DNA from: Oreohelix idahoensis
Lineage: Eukaryota > Mollusca > Gastropoda > Stylommatophora > Oreohelicidae
Direction: 5' to 3'
DNA: 64,000 nucleotides
Assembly (NCBI GenBank): GCA_024509875.1
Contig: JAMPIV010014852.1
Span: forward strand, 1 to 64,000
Both the position numbers and the translations under genes were made by a program. Below are positions 1 to 12,639 of the stretch, in pieces (position 1 is the first letter of the stretch; each line of letters begins with the position of its first letter). A model generated the notes under the pieces. The model was not told where the DNA came from and made no database searches. It was given only the letters and a program-made list of their open reading frames with translations.

Positions 1-550
1 TTTTCACGCGGTGACCTTGCCGTCCCATTTCATGAACGCGTTTATGTTTGCCGAAAAGGTTTTACTAATTCCTTAATAAAAAAAAAAACCTGTTTATTTC
101 ATTTTCACGACCATTTCAGATGACATTGATTAATTCCCACCCTTCTCGTGTCATACACATTTCTATTTGTGCAAACATATCAAAGAATTTAAAAAAAAAA
201 AACAGAAAAAAATAGCACAACAAAAATAAACTCCTCACTTTCTAATCCTTGTCAAGTAATTCCCTGCCCAGGTTTGGTAATGAATTCCTCTCTGTTCCCT
301 TTGTATCGTCGGCGTTATCGCTAACCTATTCTCTTATTCCTAAAACGTTTTCTCCTTCATATGATACTTAAATATAAGGCCAGGTCATTTGTATTAGGGT
401 GATCAAGAAAGGTCATATCCGTAGTTGGTTCAGTGCTTGAATACTATGAATCAAGGGAACAATCCAAACTATAAACATAATTATTAAAAGATCGTAATTT
501 TAAAATCTACAAAACCCACAAAAGCCAGATCAAAAACCATCAAGGAAAAT
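1..550. other. AT-rich sequence without a gene
   Basis: AT-rich sequence with short A runs. I see no convincing open frame, RNA gene or repeat unit here. Confidence 0.5.
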
Positions 551-940
551 TAGGTATCTGAGGAAGGTGGTTGAAGTAACAAGAAGAGACATGGTACCCA
601 ACCAGACGATACGTCAACGCATAAAATCCTACCCCCTGCAGACACAAGTAGAACAGTCCCAATTAAGATGGTTTGGCCATGTCTGCAGAATGGGAGAAGA
701 TCGGCTACCACGACAAGCATGGGAAACAAAGAGCCAAGGATCCAGACCCCAGGGGGACACCCAGAGTCCGCTGGGGGAGGACAAATCATTAGACAATCTT
801 TGAAGGACCAGAGGACTAAATGGAACCAGGCCCCCAGAATAAGACAGTATCCGTATAGAATAGTCTAGCGCTCTTCTCTTCCAAACCTCTACACCTCACG
901 GTAAAGGGGAAACACCTAAGATTAAGTAAGTACGTAAGTA
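551..940 (+). pseudogene. 3' end of a non-LTR retrotransposon (RT C-terminal fragment)
   Basis: The plus frame from about 551 to 803 encodes the conserved region after the reverse transcriptase domain of many animal LINEs: a VTRRD segment followed by SQLRWFGHVCRM and an RLPRQAW tract. This block lies near the C-terminus of LINE ORF2 proteins. Nothing upstream encodes RT or endonuclease, so the copy is 5'-truncated, as is usual for LINE insertions. Downstream (about 870-940) is a short 3' UTR ending in a GTAAGTA-type tail, consistent with the 3' terminus. Family assignment beyond LINE is not possible. Confidence 0.75.
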
Positions 941-1303
941 ATTTTAAAAAACTCTTACATTTTTCTTTATTTTACCATAGCATTTTAAAAATTATTTTAA
1001 ACAGACACTAATGCTTTTAAGCGAAAAATAAAAATTTAAAAATACTACTTATAATGAAGTAGTAAAGTAAATCTAATTAAATTCATTAAAATAATGTTGA
1101 TGTTTTCTGCATCGTAAAAATGTTACATTCATAATTATTAAAGCACTGAATTAAAAAATAAAAATAAATCCCAGCCCTAAGAAGTCGTTTATATTTGGAC
1201 ATGTCGCCCTAAGATAACCGACTAGGTTGAACGGACGAGCCTCTCCAAAACGAGACAAAAGTTTTACATACATAAAAAAAAGAAAGAGACTTCGTGATCA
1301 CCC
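941..1303. other. AT-rich spacer with a dispersed repeat fragment
   Basis: No gene. Positions about 1186-1262 hold a short dispersed repeat: a TTTGGACATG..CGCCCTAA block is found again near 47463, and an AGGTTGAA..CCAAAACGAG block again near 52030. The rest is AT-rich and featureless. Confidence 0.5.
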
Positions 1304-4248
1304 TGTATAAGGACAACAAGTGGGTAGTCAGTTTTTTAAGGGCACAGGTAATCAGGCAGTTTTTGTAAGGCACAAAGTGGGCAGTTAGTTTTTTAAAACA
1401 ACAAGTGGGCAGTCAGCCTTACAAAGCCACAGGTAGGCTGTCAGCTTAATAAGGGCATAATTGGGCAGTTAGTTTTATAAAACCACAAGTGTGTAGTCAG
1501 TGTTATAAGGGCTTCAAGTAGTGGTAGTCAGTGTTATAAGGGCTCAAGTGGTAGTCAGTGTTATAATGGCTCATGTGGGCAGTTATAGTGTTATAAGGCC
1601 ATAAGTGGGGCAGTTAGTTTTATAAAACCACAAGTGGGCAGTATCAGTTTTTACAAGGCACAAGTCGGCAGTTAGTTTTATAAAGCCCACAAGTGGGCAG
1701 TTAGTTTTATAAGCCCCAAGTGGGCAGTCTCAGTGTTATAAAGCCACAAGTGGGCAGTCAGTTTTTATAAAGGCACAAGTGGGTGCAGTCAGTTTTACAA
1801 AGCCACTAGTGAGCAGCTCAGTTTATAACGCCACAAGTGATTAGTCAGTTTTTATAATGGCTGTCAAGTAGGCAGTTTAGTTTTATAAGGGCACAAGTAT
1901 GTAGTCAGTTTTATAAGGGCACAAGTATGCATTCAGCTTTAGGAAAACCAAAAGTGGGCAGTCAGTTTTATAAAACCACAAGTAGGCAGTCAGTTTGTAT
2001 AAAACCACAAGTGGGCAGTCAGTTTTTATAAGGGCGCAAGTGGGTAGTCAGTGTTATATAAGGGCTCAGTGGGTATCAGTGTATAAAGGTCATAAGTAAG
2101 CAGTTAGTTTTTATAAAACCACAAGAGGGCAGTCAGTTTTATAAGGCACCAAGTGGGGGCAGTTAGTTTATAAAGCCACAAGGGGGCAGTTTAGTTTATA
2201 AGGCCACAAGTGGGAAGTCAGTGTTATAAAAGCCACAAGTGGGCAGTCAGTTTTTTATAACGCCAACAAGTGAAGCAGTCAGTTTTATAAAGGCCACAAG
2301 TGAGCAGTTCAGTTTTATTAGTGCTCAAGTAGGCAGTTAGTTTTATAAGGCACAAGTATGTAGTCAGTTTTATAAGGGCACAAGAAGGCAGTCAGTTCAT
2401 AAAGCCACAATGAGCAGTCAGTTTTTATAAAGCCCACAAGTAGGCAGTCTGTTATATAAAGCCACGGAGTAGGCAGTCAGATTTGTAAGGCTACAAGTGG
2501 GGAGTCAGTTTTATAAGGCCACAAGTGGGCAGTCAGTTTTATAAAGGCACAATTGAGCAGTCAGTTTTATAAAGCCACAAGTAGGCAGTCAGTTTTTACA
2601 AGGCCACAATTGGCAGTCAAGTTTTATAAGGGCACTCGTAGGCAGTCAGTTTTATAAGGCCACAAGTAGGCAAGTCAGATGTATAAAGCCACAAGTGGGG
2701 GCAGTCAGTTTTCACAAGGCACAAGTTGGGCAGTCAGTTTTTTATAATGCCACAAGTAGGCAGTCAAATTTATTAAAGGCACAAGTAGTCCAGTCAGTAT
2801 TATAATGGCACAAATAGGCATTTCAGTTTTAGAAAGCCACAAGTGGGCAGTCAGTTTTATAAGGGGCACAACGTTGGCAGTCAGTTTTTATATTGGCACT
2901 CCAAGTGGTCAGTCAGTTTTTTATAAAGCCACAGGTACCAGTTAGATTTAATAAGGGCAACAAATTGGAAGTTAGGTTTTATAATGGGCACAAATATGTA
3001 GTCAGTTTTATAAGGCACAAGAAGGGCAGTTCAGTTTTTATAAAGCCACAGGTGAGCAGTCAGGTTTTATAAAGCCCACAAGTAGGCAGTCAGTTATATA
3101 AAGCCACGCGTAGGCAGTCTGTTATATAAAGCCACGAGTAGGGCAGTCAGATTTGTAAGGCTACAAGTGGGCAGTTCAGTTTTATAAAGGCACAAGTGAG
3201 CAGTCAGTTTTACAAGGCCAACAATGGGGCATGTCAGTTTTTTATAAGGGCACACGTAGGCAGTCAGTTTTTAAGGCCACAAGTATGCAGTCAGTAGCAT
3301 GAAGCCACAAGTGGGCAGTCAGTTTCATAATGGGCACAAGTGGGCAGTCAGTTTTATAAATGCCACAAGTAGGCAGTCAATTTTATAAAGACACAAGTAG
3401 TCAGTCAGTATTATAAGGCACAAGTAGGCAGTCAGTTTTATAAAGCCACAAGTGGCAGTCAGTTTTATAAGGGCACATGTTGGCAGTCAGTTTTATATTG
3501 GCACAAGTGGTCAGTCAGTTTTTATAAAGAAAAAACAGGTACCAGTTTAGATTTAAGGGCACAAATTGAAAGTTAGTTTTATAAGGGCACAAGTATGTAG
3601 ATCAGTTTTATAAGGGCACAAGAAGGCAGTCAGTTTTTATAAAGCCACAAGTGAGCAGTCAGTTTTATAAAGCCACAAGTAGGCAGTCAGTTATATAAAG
3701 CACGAGTAGGCAGTCTGTTATATAAAGCCACGAGTAGCAGTCAGATTTGTTGTGCTACAAGTTGCGCAGTCAGTTTTATAAAGGCACAAGTGAGCAGTCA
3801 GTTTTTTACAAGCCACAATTTGGGCAGTCAGTTTTATAAGGGCAAACACGTAGGCAGTCAGTTTTTATAAGGCCACAAGTAGGCAGTCAGTTGTATAAAT
3901 CCACAAGTGGGCAGTCAGTTTTCATAAGGGCACAAGTAGACAGTCAGTATTATAAGGGCACAAGTGGGCAGTCAGTTTTTATAAAGCCACAAGTGGGAAG
4001 TCAGTTTTTATAAGGGCACACGTTGGCAGTCAGTTTTTATATGGGCACAAGTGGTCAGTCCAGTTTTTTATATAAGCCACAGGTAACCCAGTTAGTTTTT
4101 AGTACGGGCACAAATTGGAAGTCAGTTTTATAAGGGCACAACAAGTATGTAGTCATTTTTTTTTATAAGGACACAAGAAGGCAGATCAGTTTTATTATAA
4201 AGCCACAAGTGAGCAAGTCAGTTTTATAAAGCCACAAGTAGGCATCAG
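1304..4248. repeat. Minisatellite array A, ~28-bp unit, first block
   Basis: About 100 head-to-tail copies of a ~28-bp unit containing GCCACAAGTGGGCAGTCAG or the variant GGGCACAAGT, joined by TTTTATAA. Copies differ by substitutions and many single-base indels. Variant units recur in order: an ATTTGTAAGGCTACAAGT unit (near 2480, 3145, 3745) and a CAGGTACCAGTTAG unit (near 2932, 3535, 4080). This gives a higher-order period of roughly 550-660 bp. There is no spacer/repeat alternation as in CRISPR and no open frame. Confidence 0.95.
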
Positions 4249-4259
4249 AATCATTAATG

Positions 4260-5268
4260 TGTGATAGTTTTTCATTGATTCTCAACCCAACTTCTAACCC
4301 ATGTTCTTTGCTTTGTGTGTGATTGTTGTTACGTTGACCCTTGTGTATGTTTCTCGACTTAGTGTACCCTTGTCTTATTGTTCGCTGACTGTAATTGTAG
4401 GCGCCGTACCTGTGTGGCCTACCTTGTTCCTATGACTACTGAATGAGATCAAATTATCTGACAAATATAATACTTGGAAAGACTTGACGACACAGAGCTG
4501 ACAACAAAAGTTCTTTATTAGTTGTCAAGGAACATAATTCACAACTTGGCTACCTCCGAGCCTGATTATCAATAAATATACATATAAGACTTCATTGATG
4601 ACACTCCTACATCACGTACTGCACTGGTCAAGAACTAATGTTATTATCTCTTGATTAGCCCAGGATCTCTGCTGTCTACTTTGTTATTCTATCCACCCCA
4701 TCCACTACTACACATCACTACTGGATTAATGGGCTGTTCTCTATCTATTAAATTTGTTTCGAAGTGTTGTCTGGGTCACCACCAGTGCTGGTAATTTCTT
4801 CGTATCTATAAAATATTCTTTGTACTACCTGCCCTATATTGTCCGACCGCTGGACCACTGCTTTAACCACTTGTCCTTGTCTATCTGCTCTCAGCTAATT
4901 ACACGAGTGTTTTACATACCAGAATAAAACTGCTGGCGATATCTGCTGGACACTGCTCGACATGAAAAAACTATTTGTTATGGGAAATATCTTGCATCAG
5001 TCTTCTTCTCTTCTTCTCTGCACACTGCAGCAGTTTACCATAAAGCAACATGGCACCCTCAGCTGTCCATAACAGGGTTCGATGGTTCGTACGGTTAGTC
5101 TAATTTTCTAACCTGCTCTCAGCTGGCGACCACTGAAGGAGTGATCTCTACTCTTTACTTCCCCCCACGGGTTTCTCGTGACACAATCTTGACCTAAAAA
5201 ACCAAGTCCCACTACTCATAAATTATTCTTACATGTTCCTATCCCAGTTCTCTCCCTTTCCTATCACA
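4260..5268. mobile_element. Possible solo LTR inserted in array A
   Basis: A 1009-bp block unlike array A interrupts it. It starts TGTGATAG and ends CTATCACA, so it has TG..CA ends and an 8-bp terminal inverted repeat, as LTRs do. No ORF is seen. I could not find a matching target-site duplication (flanks TAATG and ATATA), so a rearranged insertion or another element type is possible. The array resumes directly after it. Confidence 0.45.
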
Positions 5269-5738
5269 ATATAAAGCCACGAGTAGGCAGTCAGATTTGT
5301 AAGGCTACAAGTGGGCAGTCAGTTTTATACGGCCACAAGTGGGCAGTCACTTTTATATTGGCACAAGTGAGCAGTCAATTTTATAAAGCCACAAGTGGCA
5401 GGGTCCAGTTTTACAAGCCACATGTGGGCAGTCAGTTTTATAAGGGCACACGTAGGCAGTCAGTTGTATAAGGCCACAAGTAGGCAGTCAGTTGTATAAA
5501 GCTTCAAGTGGGCAGTCCCAGTTTCATAAGGGCACAAGTGGGCAGTCAAGTTTATAATGCTACAAGTAGGCATCAATTTTTTATAATGGTACAAGTAGGC
5601 AGTCAGTATTATAAGAGCAGAAGTGGGCAGTCAGTTCTATAAAGCCACAAGTGGGCAGTCAGTTTTATAAGGGCACACGTTGGCAGTCAGTTTTATAAGG
5701 GCACAAGTGGTCAGTCAGTTTTTTTATAAAGTCACAGG
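5269..5738. repeat. Minisatellite array A, second block
   Basis: Same ~28-bp unit as at 1304-4248, resuming with a TATAAAGCCACGAGTAGGC variant. It is interrupted at 5738 by an LTR. The last five bases, ACAGG, are repeated at 8138-8142 on the other side of that insertion. Confidence 0.93.
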
Positions 5739-8137
5739 TGTGGTAAAGTGGGATATTATAAATATTTATAGGGGACTTAGTGTACTGACTGAGATCAGCT
5801 GTGAAGGTATCTGTATCTAATAAGTGTGGTGTATTACAAATGACCTTACTTGCAACCACATTTATACCTCAGTCAGAATTATTCTGGAATATTGTAATGA
5901 GTACGTTAAATGTCTAGGGTTATGAAAATGATGAAGTGTAAGTCACAACAACAACAGACAGATAAACAGTTTAATTTATTCCACAACACTTACAACACTG
6001 TGACACTCACACACATATAACACTCTATAAGACTATCTTAAATGAGTCAAGTGTTTAAGTTTAAAAATATATGTATTAATTATTTCAATAATGGGTATCC
6101 TGATTCAACTACACAGTGAACCAGGAATCACAATCAAATGTAATTACAAGTATTATGTACACAGTTTATATATATGAACTTTGTATTGACATAGTTTATT
6201 ATTATTATTCTATGTGTGTAATTTGTGCAATAGTAATATGAGGCAATACTGGTTTTGTTCAAGCTTGGTTGTTGTTTTTCATCATGACTTCAAGTGTTTG
6301 ATTATCGGGGAAATAGTATTGGGAAAAGTTCACAGTTCCTGTCATTTGAACCAATTAATTGTCCCTCTGTGGTTTACAAAATGTAAATTTTTGAGGGGGC
6401 ACATAATGTTGAGCTCCTCTGGCCACAGAAGCTTATCTTTCGTGATGGCGGCAGGAAAAGACTCCTCTGCTCGATTGCTTCCTGTGTTCTGGAGACACCT
6501 CACTGGTCGCTATCTGGACCAATGAGTATGCTGTCCACCTCTGGATTCAGCAAAACTCAGACCAGGTGCTGCTTCAATAACTAGGACCACAGTCCCTGAA
6601 ACAAGAAGGTTGTACCTCCTACTTCATAACTAATTTATAATCTATTTCCAGACTGATAACAATACATAACAAACACTGAGTTCAGAGCGATAGGCCAACT
6701 GCAAGCTTCATCTGAAACAATTTACACCAGTATTCTCCTCCTAAATGGTTACTACGCCTCTGCAATTCCAGCATTAGTTCCTTCTAGTCAATAAGATAGG
6801 TGTCAGTGTACTGTTTGGCAATTCCATGCAGTTTTACTTTTCTCCGACACCTCCTGTTCAGGTTGGAGCATGATTTAGGCCTTGCCTCATGTTTGCTACT
6901 GAACCACACACATATACAGACATAAATTATCAATTTACATTCAATTTTCGTTAAAAAGATATTGAATATATCAAGCTTACCACAATTCATGGAAATAATA
7001 CACAGATACGTTGACTGGCGATTAATAATGGCACAAATTCCGTTCTGCCTCTGTCCCAGACTTTTATTTATAAAAATATGATGATCGGGATCTCAACGCA
7101 CTGTTACTTAGTACGTTTATTTTAAAATGGGGCACTGAACTGACGCTCCTAATTGCCTAATTTGGCGGGTCTAACCCATCGGGCCCTGGTTACACAGCTT
7201 TTAAAAAAAAAGTACCCTTACTACCGTTTCCCCTAACAACAAAGAATTAGTATTTATAGTCCGACTAATCGTGTTTAGCCTTACATTTACTTTCCGCCAA
7301 TCAAATAGGAGGTAAAATGTTGGCCTATTTCCCGTACAATGGTGGTTTCAAAACCTGCCACTGCGCAATTCTGATTTTGGTGTTGTCTGACAGCACCACC
7401 ATTTTATTTTGGCTATAATTTGTTAATTCCTAGACTATTTGCGTAACGTTTAACATATTCTTTGTCAGCAAGTCCTAAGGAACCCAATTATATAAATTTA
7501 AGGGAGCTAGGTGGCTGCGTTCAAAATGTGCATTTTCTTCTACCTCCTGTTCACTTCGAATACGATGTGGTGTCTGGGTACTGTCAGGCTTTCAAACGTA
7601 AACCAGTATAATGTCAAGTTTCCCAATAAGCGTTTTTCAGGTTTTTAAACCTAACTCTCGTATGGGTAGTGTTTTTTATCACGGTCTAGTTGAAAAAAAA
7701 GTTAGTGCCTCTGGCCTTTCGCGCGGGGAGGGTATTAATTTTGTATCGCGAGCCGCGTGTTAGTGTCGCATGCGTTCCTGCTTTCAGCCCCCCTCTCTCT
7801 ATCCTAAGTTCATCTGTCTTTCCGTTTATGTTAACGTAGTGTAATTAATGTTAGTATTAATTTAGGTCATTAATCAGCTTGCGTATCTCAAGGTTTTCTT
7901 AGAAATGCAGTACACGTTTTATTGTGTTGTGGAAACGCGTGTATGCTGCTATAGGCTTTACTATCAACGTGGAAACGTTACAATTTGCAGACGAAGTAGA
8001 AAACAAGGGGAATTTCGAGTACAGTCATTGTGACAGCACTGTTCGTTACCATTCTTCTTTCCTTTTATTGAATTTATTTGTTAGGCTTTACATTTACCTT
8101 TTAATTTATATATGTGGATTTAGAATGTTTCACGACA
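5739..8137 (-). mobile_element. Solo LTR (about 2.4 kb) in array A
   Basis: The block begins TGTGGTAAAG and ends TTTCACGACA, and is flanked by a perfect 5-bp direct repeat ACAGG (5734-5738 and 8138-8142), the signature of retroviral-type integration. It has no RT, gag or other recognisable coding sequence, so it is best read as a solo LTR left by LTR-LTR recombination. It resembles the LTR of the Ty3/gypsy element at 13972-16280 in length (2399 against 2309 bp) and in scattered blocks, for example GATCAGCTGTGAAGG and TCTAGGGTTATG near the start. The minus orientation is inferred from that match. Confidence 0.8.
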
Positions 8138-8812
8138 ACAGGTACCAGTTAGTTTTATAAGGGTAAAATTGGAAGTTAGTTTATAAGGGCACAAGTATGT
8201 AGTCAGTTTTATAAGGGCACACATAGGCAGTCAGTTTTATAATGCCACAAGTAGGCAGTCAGTTGCATAAAGCCGCAAGTGGCAGTCAGTTTTATGAAGC
8301 CACAAGTGGGCAGTCAGTTTTATAAGGGCACAAGTGGGCAGTCAGTTTTATAAGGGCACATGTAAGCAGTCAGTTTTTATAAAGCCGCAGGTGGGCAGTC
8401 AGTTTTTATAAGGGCTCAAGTAGGCAGTTAGTTTATAAGGGCACAAGTATGTAGTCAGTTTTATAAGGGCACACATAGGCAGTCAGTTTCTAAGGGCACA
8501 GTTAGGTAGTCAGTTTTTTATAAGGGCACAAGTAGGTAGTCAGTCTTATAAGGCCACAAGTACGTAGTCAGTTTTATAAGGGCACAAGTAGGTAACCAGT
8601 TTTATAAGGGCACAAGTAGGTAGTCAGTCTTATAAGGCCACAAGAACGTAGTCAGTTTTGTAAGGGCACATGTAGGTGACCAGTTTTATAAGGCCACAAG
8701 TACTTAGTCAGTTTTATAAGGGCACAAGTAGGCAGTCAGTTTTATAAGGGCACAAGTAGGCATCATTTTTTTATAAGGGCAGAAGTAGGCAGTCAGTTTT
8801 GTAAGAGGGCAA
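8138..8812. repeat. Minisatellite array A, third block
   Basis: The ~28-bp unit resumes immediately after the solo LTR, in the same variant unit (ACAGGTACCAGTTAG) it broke. Many units here carry AAGTAGGTAGTCAG or a TACGTAGTCAG variant. The array decays after about 8812. Confidence 0.93.
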
Positions 8813-10102
8813 GTACAATATAGCAGAGGTAACGACTGATTGAAATACGGGATGGGAACGCTGATACTCTGGTCTTGTCCCTGGGGCGTCTTTAATGAGA
8901 CTAACACAGAAAAGTACTACTGCACCATTAGTCAACTAATTTCAGGTGTCACGTGGGGCTAGCAACCTCATCATATCAAAGACATGTTCACAGAAGCCAC
9001 TGCTGCAGGAGAATGTCAATACTTTGTGCAGATTTTCTGCAAGGGGACCACACCCAGTGGTGGTTCCATGATCAGAGAGGAGCGGAAAGGAACAGGCTGA
9101 TGGTAGAGTTTATCTGGCAAGATTGTGACCTGAGGGTTGCTAGATGGAGGGCTTATCCGGAATTAGCTAGACATGAAATGTGCCAAAATAAGGACATAAG
9201 AAATAAACCAGCAATCAACCCGCCAAGACATGTCTGCAAGTAAATATGATGTTCTCTATCTGTTGCATGTCTTGATGACTGCATAATTCTCCTGTGTTGA
9301 TTTCGTTTTCTTCCCTTCCATTTCAAACTCATTGGATCTTTGTAGTCAAGCTTATCATGACTTATGGGTGTTCAATTAAGTAATTGACAGTTCAATGTGC
9401 GTCCTTTCTGTATTTTCCCGATCTTTTTAATTTTTGTTTCTTGCACGACGTTACAGTTAGACAACTACTTTATGTTACATATTTACTGAGCTTAACTGAT
9501 TCATATAAACTGCATGACATCATTATCATCAGATGACATATTTCGACCTTTTAAGGAATATGTAGTTTGATGCGGTAGACACACCAGAAGTTGAAGGTTG
9601 AGGTTAATGTGTAGGTGCTGTACTTGTAGAGGTTCCGCTAGCCAGCCAGTGTTTCAAAGATATCTTGTAAACTACGTCATTCTGTGTGTCCGGGTCCTTC
9701 TGTTATTAGCAGTTCGTGAATTGTATATAGTGGTATTCTGTGATGCTCATAGTAAAACTTATCTGTCTCATTCCAGGGAATCAGTTCTCACGTGGCTAGT
9801 CATTCTTTAAATACTCTTTTTTTTTTGCCACCCAAAGCTTTGCTGCAGAATTATTAAATATAATGACTATGGCTACATGCGAACAGACCTGAAAAAAGCT
9901 GCGAAAATGTGCGCGAAGATCACGAGAATACAAGACATGCACTGGCTTGGAAACATTAGTAAATCAGTGTTGCCACCACAAAAGAAGCGAAAGACAGAGT
10001 AATTACTTGCGCGTCTTTAAATCCATATTTTGTAATTACTGCCCTTTGTCGGTTTCCTGTTTTAGGAACATTCAGGATACTGTGTAACCGAATATATGGC
10101 CC
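8813..10102. other. Non-coding spacer with a LINE-leader-like fragment
   Basis: No gene is supported. Around 8948-9012 a block (GGGCTAGCAACCTCATCAT, then ACAGAAGCCACTGCTGCAGG) resembles 58975-59032; both look like pieces of one dispersed repeat, possibly the 5' leader of a LINE. The rest is unremarkable AT-rich sequence. Confidence 0.45.
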
Positions 10103-10361
10103 TACACCTGTAAGGTGACCATATTTTCAAAACCCTAATCCGGGACAAAATAGTAGATTTGACCTATTTCAATGCAAAAAATCGGGACAAAAGGGTAAAG
10201 AGAAGGTCAAAAGTCGGGACATGTCCCGGAAAAATCAAGTTGATGTCAATTTAAAATAATATACATTTTATATATACATTTGAATAACATTGAACATAAA
10301 TTTTACTGTATAAGTTTAACTACTTAAACTAATAAGAGAGAAAAACATCAATAATCCTTAC

Positions 10362-11906
10362 TTAAAGTGAAGCTGAGTTACTGTACTTTTCAGATGAGTG
10401 GATTTTTATCAATAGGTCCTTCTTTGCAAGCAGCATCTTAAAAAACTCGACACATGTTTCATCACAGTTCACTTTGGTTGTCAACATAGCTTTCAAAGTT
10501 TCAACACCTAGCTGTGTTTTATCACTTGCCCATAAGCTGTTCATCAAAGAAAACACTCTATCTGTGGCAGCATTTGTTCCAGGTAGACATAAAAAATACT
10601 CTACCAACTTCAAAATATTTGAAAATGTCACTTTATTGTTTTTGAAGTGGGAAACCATTTCAATCCAACGTTGTGGTGGCAATGTTTTTTTGGCACTCCA
10701 TTCACTAATTTTCTGAGAAGTAACAAACTGCTTCATATAGACATATTCGTCATAAATTTCAGTTTTTGTAAAGTGGGATGAAGGTAATGTTTGAATCACT
10801 AGTGATGATGATATCTCAATATCTGCCCAAATTGGTATTCTGTTCAGCGTTACCCAGCTGTAGGATTCTAGGTCTTGAAAATTTTTTGCAGCCCATTTAT
10901 TCAAATAATTGAAAGCTGTTTCATAGAACGAAGAAACGCTAGCATGAAACTTTGTCACATCCTCCTTTGGAAGTCCTTCCATTTCCAGCTTTTCAAAGAT
11001 TAGCTTAACTCTTGATGGTAAGAAACAGTCTTCCAGTTTCAAAATAGTTTTCAACCTGTTGATGCTGTCAATGACTTCAAACACATTGACCGTCTGTCCC
11101 TCTATTTTTTGCACTGCTTCGTGGAATGGAAAGGCCTGACTTTGAACAAAAACAAGCTATGCCTCAGATAGAGGATTTTCAAAGAATGTCTGTATAAAAA
11201 CTGGGCATCTGTTTTGAGATTGAAAATATGATTTTAGAGGCAGGAACATCTGAAGAACCCTTTCAACAGCAGGCAGCAGAGCAAGCCACCTAGTCTGAGC
11301 ATAACCTAAGATCATCTGGAAGTCTGTTTCCACAAACTGGCAAAACTCCTTGAGTCTTTCAACTCGTACTGTGTATGATTTGAAGAGTAGATAAAGTTTA
11401 GCAATAATCAGCTCGACATCAACAGGCAGTACATCTGCAGCTGTTCGAACAGTGTTGTGGAAAATATGACCTGCACACCCAACTCCTATAAGACCATGTC
11501 CAAGGTTTTCTTGCAGTTTTTTTAAAACATTGTTCTGTTCTTTCCTTTCAGCACCTCCAAAATTGGAATTTGTGTTGTCTGCGCATAATCCAACTACTTT
11601 CATATCTAAACCATTTTCAGTTATGCAGTCAATATCAGATGTTTCACCTGGCAATGACTTTAACTCTAATATTTTAATTTTCACTCCATTACTGTGATCA
11701 AAGTATCTGACAAGACAAGGAAAAATCTTGAATTCTTTGTGGTTGGATGCATCTGTCAGTACAGAAATAAATGTAGACTTTTCTAGGTCACACCTTAACT
11801 CATTTAGAATATGGGGTGCCAAGACATTTCGAATAATGGCTTCTGTTTTCGTACGTGCACAGCAAATTTTGGCTCTAAAGTAACCTGAAGTAATTTTGAT
11901 GTGCAA
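10362..11906 (-). pseudogene. hAT transposase catalytic and dimerisation region, interrupted by one stop
   Basis: Two open stretches, 11157-11906 and 10362-11114, lie in one frame separated by a single TAG at 11157-11159. The first carries the RNase H-like core: STFISVLTDASN with the first catalytic Asp, VVGLCADNTNSNFGG with the second, and CAGHIFHNTVRTAAD with the conserved C..H. The second ends with the hATC dimerisation signature LVEYFLCLPGTNAATDRVFS followed by LKAML. Function in the intact family is cut-and-paste transposition in the nucleus. With the upstream frameshift this copy cannot make one continuous protein as written. Confidence 0.88.
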
Positions 11907-12268
11907 TCCATAGACCTGAAAGTATGATTGTGTAGCACTGTATGGTATGCAAAGGCGCCTTCTATAGCAGCTAACTGCTCTTCTTGGTCACCAATTCTAT
12001 CAGCTCTGAAGAAAGTGGTTAACGACGAGCTTGATGCAGCTGTAACGACGGCTCTCTTATATTTCTCACTGCTTATGTGGTTCTTAATATCACCACGTCC
12101 ACTATGGCTTATCGAAAACCCGGAGGCACATATATTGCATCGTACATTGAAGTTTGATGTACTCTTTTTAATAAACGGATATTCCTTTTGTAAATCTTCA
12201 TTGAAACTGCATTTACGCTTTGGTACCATTTTCTTACAACAATAACAAAATATGCACAAATAGTTCAC
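11804..12268 (-). pseudogene. hAT transposase N-terminal part (zinc-finger domain)
   Basis: The first ~100 codons hold a BED-like zinc finger: a CNICASGF segment with two cysteines, then DIKNHISSEKYKRA with the histidine and basic tail. This module binds transposon ends in the hAT family. The natural start is probably the methionine of MVPKRKCSF, about 13 codons into the frame, since upstream residues are hydrophobic and unlike the family. After roughly LLQVTLEPKF the frame departs from the transposase, whose continuation lies in another frame from about 11900 down, so there is a frameshift near 11870-11905. Confidence 0.8.
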
Positions 12269-12639
12269 CGTTTAAATTATATAAACGTATACCGTACGCA
12301 AAATCTTGGTACTTTACCACTACCTAAAATTTCAAATAACTGCGAATATCACATTGGAATTACAAAACTAATTCGCGGTCCTGACAACCTCTTGTGCTGT
12401 TTCGGCGCCAGTTCACTAATAATTAAAAATTCCCTCAAGTCAGCCACGGAACAATAATTTTTTTTTTTAATCTGTGAGATTTATGCCAAATTGGCAAATT
12501 CGTCCAAAACCGGGACAAATTGGCGTCCCGGATTGCATCGAAAAAAAGTCGGGACAAATTATCAAAAATGGTCGAAAATCGGGACTGTCCCGGAAAAACC
12601 GGGACGTATGGTCATCTTATACACCTGTACAAATAGCAT

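Larger units (their letters stand above)
10111..12619 (-). mobile_element. hAT DNA transposon, near full length
   Basis: A 2509-bp element flanked by a perfect 8-bp target duplication TACACCTG (10103-10110 and 12620-12627), the length diagnostic of hAT transposition. The ends are inverted: TAAGGTGACCATA at the left, TATGGTCATCTTA at the right. Both subterminal regions are packed with CGGGACAAA and GTCCCGG motifs (about 10140-10235 and 12510-12605), likely transposase-binding sites. The minus strand carries a BED-type zinc-finger N-terminus and a hAT transposase ending in the hATC dimerisation region. One frameshift and one stop codon break it, so this copy is probably inactive as written. Confidence 0.93.

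Noticed and set aside
567..789. Minus-strand ORF over the first LINE fragment
   Set aside because: It is antisense to the recognisable RT C-terminal frame and has no family features.
1304..4248. CRISPR-like regular repeats
   Set aside because: Units are contiguous, with no unique spacers between repeats and no cas genes; the host is an animal. These are minisatellites.
4260..5268. Confirmed solo LTR
   Set aside because: Ends look right, but flanking bases TAATG and ATATA do not match, so I kept it as only possible.
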